Assembly: GCF_910589235.1 (NCBI RefSeq)
Contig: NC_060978.1
Coordinates: 352,087-416,086 of the forward strand
Direction: 5' to 3'
Length of the DNA: 64,000 bases
Origin: Vespa crabro
Taxonomy: Eukaryota; Arthropoda; Insecta; Hymenoptera; Vespidae
Shown here: positions 57,560 through 64,000 of the stretch, in pieces
Numbering within the stretch: the stretch's first letter is position 1
Layout of the letters: each line of letters begins with the position of its first letter
Notes under the pieces: generated by a model
What the model was told of the DNA's origin: nothing
The model's database searches: none
Seen by the model: the letters and a program-made list of their open reading frames with translations, nothing else
Program-made: the position numbers and the translations under genes

Positions 57560-57600
57560 AGTCCGTTTCCGGATTCCACATGACCGGAAGTGCGAAGCCC
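57560..57600. promoter_or_regulatory. paired ETS-type sites
   Basis: ACCGGAAGT at 57583-57591 is an exact ETS consensus, and TTTCCGGA lies about 15 bases upstream in the opposite orientation. The motif match is seen; function is inferred. Confidence 0.22.
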
Positions 57601-57697
57601 TAAGCGTTGCAACGAAGGACGAACTCCCACCCTCCCTATTTCTCCTTTATCTTTCTCTTCGTTACTCGCGTTTGATACACGTGTAGGTTTGATACAC

Positions 57698-57698
57698 G

Positions 57699-57747
<49 letters not shown>

Positions 57748-57788
57748 CGTATGTATGTATATATGTATGTACGTATGTGTGTACGTAA
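57698..57788. repeat. compound (TA)n-(TGTA)n microsatellite
   Basis: TA array to about 57724, then TGTA/CGTA tetranucleotides. Confidence 0.97.
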
Positions 57789-57914
57789 TATCGTCATACG
57801 CCTATGCGCGTACGATGCACCATGATAACAGTTAATAATCGTGGCCATTACGTCATCGGCATTGCATATTCGCTTGCTACGCATTGTCCGACCACGCATA
57901 CACCGATCTCTGTT

Positions 57915-58015
57915 TGTCTTTCTTTTTATCTTTTCTCTCTCTTTTTTTTTCTTTTTTATTTGATTTTTTTCCTCTTTTTTTTCTATTCTTTTCTTTTCTT
58001 ATCTTCATTATTCTT
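57915..58015. repeat. T-rich pyrimidine tract
   Basis: TTTTC-type low complexity leading into the TTC array. Confidence 0.9.
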
Positions 58016-58091
58016 TTTCTTCTTCTTCTTCTTCTTCTTCTTCTTCTTCTTCTTCTTCTTCTTCTTCTTCTTCTTCTTCTTCTTCTTCTTC
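58016..58091. repeat. long (TTC)n microsatellite
   Basis: About 25 uninterrupted TTC units, the longest trinucleotide array in the window. GAA/TTC arrays of this length can form triplexes. Confidence 0.98.
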
Positions 58092-58680
58092 TATTTCCAA
58101 CCTTTCTCTCCCTCTATATCGTTCTTGCGCAATAACGACAAAACTAATCCAACTAATTCGATCTCGTCCTCGTTTAAAATCGTTTTTATTCGCCTTTCTT
58201 TCGGAAAATTTTGATAAAGAAGATCTGATAATGCGATACGAAGACAGGAGACTCGAGATTCAACGTGACACGGTCCACCGGAGCCTGCGGGGGATATTCA
58301 TCCATGGGAATGATAATAAACGTCCATCAATCCATCCGTTCAGGTTCGCTCGTTTCAAAGAGAATCCAGAAGGATCTACGAGATGTGGAGAAAAAGAGAT
58401 AGAGATAGGGAGAACGAGAGAAAGATGGAATAATAGTTAATTCCTCCTTCCTCGTGCTGGCACGTACATTCACATGCAGACAGGTCACGGATACAATGCA
58501 ACCTTTCTCTCTCTCTCTCTCTCTCTCTTTCTTGTTCTTCTTCTTCTCCTCTTTTTTCTTTCTTTTTCTTTCTCTCTTTTTTCCCTTCTTTTTCTTCCTT
58601 TTTTATTTTCTCTCTTTTTTTTTTGCAACGAGACTGAGCGTGCTCCAGCGGGATGATTAAAAGAGCGCGTGGTGTAACTC
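58092..58680. other. unique DNA and pyrimidine tract
   Basis: Unique DNA to 58500, then TC and TTTC-rich sequence at 58505-58625. No recognised exon. Confidence 0.45.
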
Positions 58681-58682
58681 TA

Positions 58683-58710
58683 TTACATGCGTGTGGGCAC
58701 ACGCATGTAA
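58683..58710. repeat. perfect 13-base-pair inverted repeat with 2-base spacer
   Basis: TTACATGCGTGTG (58683-58695), spacer GG, then its exact complement (58698-58710). It is partly alternating purine-pyrimidine and almost a perfect 28-base palindrome. Confidence 0.92.
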
Positions 58711-58754
58711 CGGTACCGAAGTCGCGTGTAAATCAGTGAATCACGTTACCACCT

Positions 58755-58756
58755 TG

Positions 58757-58807
<51 letters not shown>

Positions 58808-58810
58808 TTC
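58755..58810. repeat. (TC)n microsatellite
   Basis: Pure TC at about 58764-58804. Confidence 0.96.
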
Positions 58811-59645
58811 TCTCTTTTCTTTCTCTCTGTCTTTATTGCGTGGGAAGAAACCGACGAGAAGCCGACGATTTCTGGGATGAAATTTTCAACCTGCTTATTA
58901 TCATCTCCATTAGAATTTCTTTTATTTCAAGATAAAATACATTCGTTTTAATTATAAAATAATAGATATGTACGTACGTATATACGATTTAGATTCGTGT
59001 ATAATATTACGAATTCTTCTTGTATCGCATAAGCAAGATATAGAAGAATAAAAAAAAAAAGAAAAAAAAGGAAAAAAGAATAAAGAAAAGAAAAACAAAA
59101 CGTCAAGTTCGCTCGTACGGATTGCGTAATCAACATAAAGCCATCACGTGCGTAACGTTCTCGAAAGACAATGACGGACGAACGTCAGATTAATTGCTTC
59201 TCTATCGCGCATTATTGATCGCGCTTAGATTGACGTCGTTCGTTTTATACTTATTAATAAATCATGATCTCCTACCTAGAGATGCTTTGTTTTTTTTCCC
59301 CCTTTTTTTTTTCGCCAAGGATTCAGTGCACATAGATACGTTATCTTGTAGGACTCGCAAAACTAGAAACATAATTCATCGATCGTACAAACATATACAT
59401 AGATACATATATACATTCATACACACATAGACAGACATAGGTAAGTTTTTATTGAAGAAGAAACGATATATTCGGATATAAATTTACTTGTAAGACTTTC
59501 TTATGTAGATAGATAGAAGATGGGTTATTCGTGCTAGAAAAGAGATATAAAATGTACGTAATAAGAACATAATCCAATGATATGCAATAAAGAAGTGCAG
59601 CTCTAAGAATAAGTGCATATAAGGGTCGTGTCTTCGGCTATTTTA
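58811..59645. other. AT-rich unique non-coding DNA
   Basis: A-rich tract at 59048-59098 and CATA-type runs near 59390-59430. No recognised exon. Confidence 0.45.
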
Positions 59646-59647
59646 AA

Positions 59648-59718
59648 AGACCGAGCGAGCGAGCGAGCGAACGGTCGGTCGGTCGGTCGGTCGGCCTGAT
59701 CGATCGATCGGTCAGTCT
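59648..59718. repeat. (GAGC)n-(GGTC)n-(GATC)n tetranucleotide block
   Basis: Three CpG-containing tetranucleotide arrays in tandem: GAGC (about 59653-59669), GGTC (about 59672-59693) and GATC (about 59698-59710). Confidence 0.95.
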
Positions 59719-60890
59719 GACGTTTGCTCTGGTTCGTTCGTAAGCAGTGGCGAGTCGCCTTCGAATTGTCAAGTCGATCGATTATTTTTGACAAGCTTGA
59801 TTGATGGCAGCCAGGATCGATCGATCGTTGAACGTTCTGTGTTTCGTGGCGGTCTTCGACCTCCTCCTATTCCTCCAAGTACTAGTCCTCGACGTTATCG
59901 TTTGCCTCGACGCGGACAGTGACGTATTCGTCGAGCGATATTAGCGTATAATCTCAAGAAAACGATAATCCCTACCCCTTCTCTTCCCTTCTCTCCCTCC
60001 CTCTCCCGCCCATCCTCTCTCTCTCTCTCTCTCTCTCTCTTCTCACCGAACATATAACCAATCTACCCACCGCAAAAAAAAATTCTATTCGATTTTATTA
60101 GGGTCGATTGAACGATATAAAAACGTTCATGTATTGCTAAGTACGTATGCTATTGTCACCTAAGTGTTACGACCTTGTTTATCGATGAATTTCAATTTTC
60201 ACCGAAGCTTCTTTCTATTCTTTCGTTGATATATTTCTGACCGTACGATCGAGACTTCTTTTTCTATCGTCCAAGGACGGTTCAACGTCTGAACGTTTAC
60301 GATTTGCATGCGATCACTCTCTTGCGCCACAAACGTCTCCGCGCTTCGTACGACATTATTATTGACACTAATTCAACTTGATTTCATGTTCATGTCGATC
60401 GAATAATATAACGTCGTCTATTTATAACAAAGACGATTTCTTTAACGATATAAAATTTCTTGTAGAGATTTTCTGATCAACTTTCATTTTTCTCTTTTCC
60501 TTCTTTTTTCTTTTTGTTAAAGACAAAAATCAATTTTAAAGTACGAAGAATTAAATTTAAAACACAAAAAAAAGAAGAGAAAAACAAAAAAGAAAACAGA
60601 AACAAGAAATAAAAGAAGAAGGAAGAAATGAAAAATCTTCCTTCTCTTGCTCCTCTTAGTTTCTTCTTAGCTCTTCTTCTCGAGTCGAGAGTGGGCATCG
60701 AAGGACGGCGCGATCGATAATCGTTCCATGGCTCTACGATCGGCTCATCGGCCGTGTAACCCAATTTCCCGGTGAGAGACCCCGCTGACGTCTTAAGGCC
60801 TCGTCACGATGTGCCATTCGTCATAATTTTATCGATCGCCGTCGAAGAGTCACTGGCGACTCTTTTGACGTGTATGCGCTTTGCTTTTGC
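59719..60890. other. unique non-coding DNA
   Basis: A C-rich tract at 59965-60012 includes four CCC runs at 59996-60012 (quadruplex motif on the minus strand), followed by a TC array at 60016-60041. A-rich tract at 60565-60625. The minus-strand frame 60477-60764 opens with TTG and is unrecognised. Confidence 0.45.
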
Positions 60891-60897
60891 GGTTTGC

Positions 60898-60898
60898 T

Positions 60899-60945
<47 letters not shown>

Positions 60946-60952
60946 TTCTTGC
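60898..60952. repeat. (TC)n microsatellite
   Basis: Pure TC at about 60902-60931, then TC and TTTC. Confidence 0.95.
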
Positions 60953-61764
60953 TTTTCGTTTCTCGCTTCCATTAGGTCGTCTTCGCGAACGTACGATTCC
61001 AATTAACCCGCTTCCACGCATCGACGCTCAGATACGATCGTCACGGATCGTCATAATTTCGAGTTTATCCGTAAGCAAGGGGACTATCAATAAATGTCGT
61101 TCGCGACGATGCCTTTCCCGGCTTTCGAGAAAGGAAACGATCAAACGTTTTTCATCCATTCACATTCTTGATTCACGAAAACGATCATTGGTATGTATCC
61201 GATCTATACCAAACTTCGTGGCATCATAATTTCTTTAGAAGTTTTCGTTTCCTATCTTAACGTTTCCTCCGATTAAATATCAATGTATGAAAGTATCGGC
61301 ATATAAAATCTTTATTTACACAAAAGTAGAATATAGAAACCCCGTTAATGAATGGATCAGTCAATTATTGATAATTAATGTTCCTTTCGAATTCCGATAA
61401 CTAATTGTAAGTACTTCCTCTTATTAAATGCGAATTATGTTTTTCCGTTAGGATAAAAAGGAAAGGGGGAAGAAAAAAAAGAAAAAAAAAGAAAAAAAAA
61501 AAAAAGAAAAAAGAAGAGAAAAAGTCGGTCGCGATTCGTAAAATTGAACCGGAGGAATTGCAGGATGCATCAATAATGAGGGGGAAGGAAAAAAATATAT
61601 AAAAAGAAAAGTGGTGCTATCGTCGAAGCGATCCACAATCTGCAAGCACGAAGTGACATTTCTCATTAATATAACTGTATTCGTATAATACGTGCAACCT
61701 ATTCTTCCATCTTGAATCGTTCGAAAGTCGATCGGTAACGATTTCAACGACGCGATCACCGTCC

Positions 61765-61765
<1 letters not shown>
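60953..61765. other. unique AT-rich DNA
   Basis: A-rich tract at 61465-61520. No recognised exon. Confidence 0.45.

Positions 61766-61767
<2 letters not shown>

Positions 61768-61803
<36 letters not shown>
61768..61803. repeat. (TC)n microsatellite
   Basis: Pure TC at about 61771-61800. Confidence 0.95.
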
Positions 61804-61804
<1 letters not shown>

Positions 61805-62740
61805 TTCCTTCTTTCTCTTACAGGTTTGCAGACTTCATTAATAATGTGATTCCAAAGAAAAAAAAAAAAAAAAAGAAAGAAAGGTAACGTTAGATTGATC
61901 GAATTGACCCTATATGGATATTTTTATGAATTACAAAATAGTTTGCTCGGTGAGCAAATAAAATAGAAAGAAAAATCGTTAATCTTCAAGCAAATGCATT
62001 TATTTATTTTGGTAAGTATTTAATTAATTGACGGTAAGTATTTTGTATAATAAATGGTCGAATAATCGATAATGATCAATTCTCTATTATCTCTATTATC
62101 TGGCATCTCTATTATCGTTATGATTTTATTTGATACGTTGTTATAAATATTGACCATTTGTTTGAAATACTGACCAAACGATATTAAAAATATTGAATCA
62201 AATAAATAGGACAATACCTCAATGACGAAATAGAAATAGTTAGTATAAGTTTCGAATGTTTTCGTTTAGCAATTCTCGAATGATACGGAACAATCGAAGA
62301 ATTAGCATTCCGCAAACGTGGTTTAACTTAAGAAAGACTAGATTGTCGAACGTACGGCCACCTGTTGACATTTTCTGTGAATGCGCATCGTGGTACGGTA
62401 GGCTATTTGAAAATCTTTTAAACTCGATCGTTTCTTTCTTTCTTTCTTTTCTTTTTTTTTTTTGATTATTTCTTTTTTCTTGGTTTCTTTTTTTTTTTTT
62501 TAGTGGATTCTAAATAGGGCCGAAAATAAAAAATACGAAAAAAATTCGAAAGGAATACGTCAAGATAATTATCTTTTCATTAAGTTGCCATAATCGATAA
62601 ACTTTTGTGACAGCGCACTAGTTAATTCATTTATTTTCGCATTACTTTCGTACGTTGACCGCTCGTCGCGCGCCATAATTTTCGCGTGATATAGCTTTTA
62701 TTAACGATGAAATGCGAGGAAGGGAGTTTCGTTAGGCAAG

Positions 62741-62771
<31 letters not shown>

Positions 62772-64000
62772 CGAAGTGGAAACCGGTCTCTCACGATGAA
62801 ATCTGGACAAAAGATCTTGAGACGAATCGAATGAATTCTTAGAACGTTCTTGGAATAATTAGCTTCCCAGATAAATAATGCCGCGAAACGTCGGGAAAAT
62901 TATCATTAACGTGGGTTTGGTCGAGAAAGAGATTTGTCATTTTTATAAAAAAAAAAACTTTTTTTTTAACACATATATATATATATATATATAAAATAAT
63001 CTAAATAATTAAAGATAAAATAAATATTATAATAAGTAGGTTCTTTATCTCATTACGACGCGACGTGGTGGGATATAAAAAGACTAAGTGTTCTCGATGG
63101 GTTACGTAATACGTGTAGCGCGTTCGTTCATAAACACCATCACTTAAAATATGAATGGAATCAACGGAAGCCTTTAAAGATCGGTTGGCTTGTCCGTCCA
63201 TCGCTTTGCAAGTAAAATGTGTTCGCGGAAGAGAGCTCGTATTCTTAACCTATCTCAATCCACGCAAATTCTAATCTATTTGTGTACAAAACACGTGCTC
63301 TCTCTCTCTCTCTTTCTCTTTCTTTCTCTTTTTCTCTTTCTTTCTTTCTTTCTTTCTCTTTCTTATTCTATATCTATGCTAATTAAAACATTAATGACCA
63401 TGGTAAAACAGACATTTCTTCGGGATCAACATGAACGGTTTCTTATTTTGCTATGCGAAATATACGTATGGCGTATTGAAAAGAACATATTTTTCCGTCA
63501 ACCGGACGTCAAAGAAGCTTGTACTTTGCTCGTTCATGCCTCTGGGTCTTTCGTATCTTCGGCAAAAAGCGTGACTGCCATCGAGCGAAAATTACGATCG
63601 AAGGTGTTCTCTCTCTCTCTCTTTCTCTCTCTCTCTTGACTGGGAAGACCTTGTCGATTCTAAAAAAAAAAAAAATTTCTTGTAATCTTGCAGATACTTA
63701 GGTACGTGATCGCTAGAGATTTCATAAGTCGAAGCGTGTTAAGAATTTTTTTTTCACGAACGAGTCAGCGTGAGAGAATGATCGTACATATGTATATATA
63801 TTTACGTTGTAGTTACGCGTACACATACATAGATATGTATTTAAATACATATAGATATATGTACGTATACGATTCGATGATTTTTAATATATAGACGTAG
63901 GTATATACATACATTAGTTATTATCGTTTCGATAAATAGATAGATAGATAGATAGATACATACTTACCTACTTCGTGTGAGAAATAGAAATGTTAAGAGA
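61804..64000. other. AT-rich non-coding DNA to the right edge
   Basis: A run near 61857-61874, TTTC-rich sequence at 62430-62500, GA array at 62745-62771, an A-run/T-run pair at 62946-62968, a TA array at 62973-62993, TC runs at 63298-63360 and 63609-63637 and a short GATA array at 63936-63958. No recognised exon. Confidence 0.5.

Noticed and set aside
60477..60764. 95-codon minus-strand frame with protein-like composition at its start
   Set aside because: It opens with TTG, has no ATG in the protein-like part and ends in A-rich low complexity.

Overview
This window looks like a non-coding stretch of nuclear DNA from an animal, most likely an insect, and possibly a hymenopteran (ant, bee or wasp). 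Three things visible by eye support this. The base composition is AT-rich but CpG is plentiful throughout (TCGA, CGTCG and ACGT strings everywhere). There are dozens of long (TC/GA)n and (TA)n microsatellites and long poly-A/poly-T-rich tracts. There is no dense gene packing, operon structure or bacterial signal. The taxon is inference from compositional style; no diagnostic gene is present to prove it.

I could not recognise any conserved protein-coding exon, tRNA, rRNA, known microRNA or intact transposon on either strand. Most long open frames run through microsatellites and give Leu-Ser, Arg-Glu, Lys or Phe runs. Four mostly non-repetitive open frames stand out by length and start with ATG: 18269-18895 (+), 32432-33034 (-), 34424-34894 (+) and 55541-55933 (-). 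They are listed as unrecognised open frames at low confidence. A plain interpretation is an intergenic desert or a very long intron.

Layout. 1-5.6 kb: AT-rich DNA broken by a GC- and CpG-rich, pyrimidine-rich block (1.34-2.75 kb) and a second one near 5.1-5.6 kb. 5.6-13.3 kb: AT-rich DNA with unique, motif-dense islands (7.5, 8.8, 9.5, 10.3, 11.7 kb). 13.3-20.9 kb: CpG-rich patches, a pure CTG/CAG tract, a G-quadruplex-prone block at 18.5 kb and a TATA/MEF2-like element at 20.78 kb. 21-31 kb: AT-rich DNA with unique islands and many TC/GA tracts. 31-46 kb: large purine tracts, the longest unrecognised frame (32.4-33.0 kb), a 46-base poly-A, a (CG)n tract and the longest TC tract (44.5 kb). 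46.2-46.5 kb: the most GC-rich island. 46.5-64 kb: AT-rich DNA with more microsatellites, hairpins and a few unique islands.

The features most worth following up are structural: six canonical four-run G-quadruplex motifs, several perfect short-loop inverted repeats, a (CG)n tract able to form Z-DNA, and unique islands carrying good matches to insect developmental transcription-factor sites. I see no convincing evidence of a new multi-gene system here.
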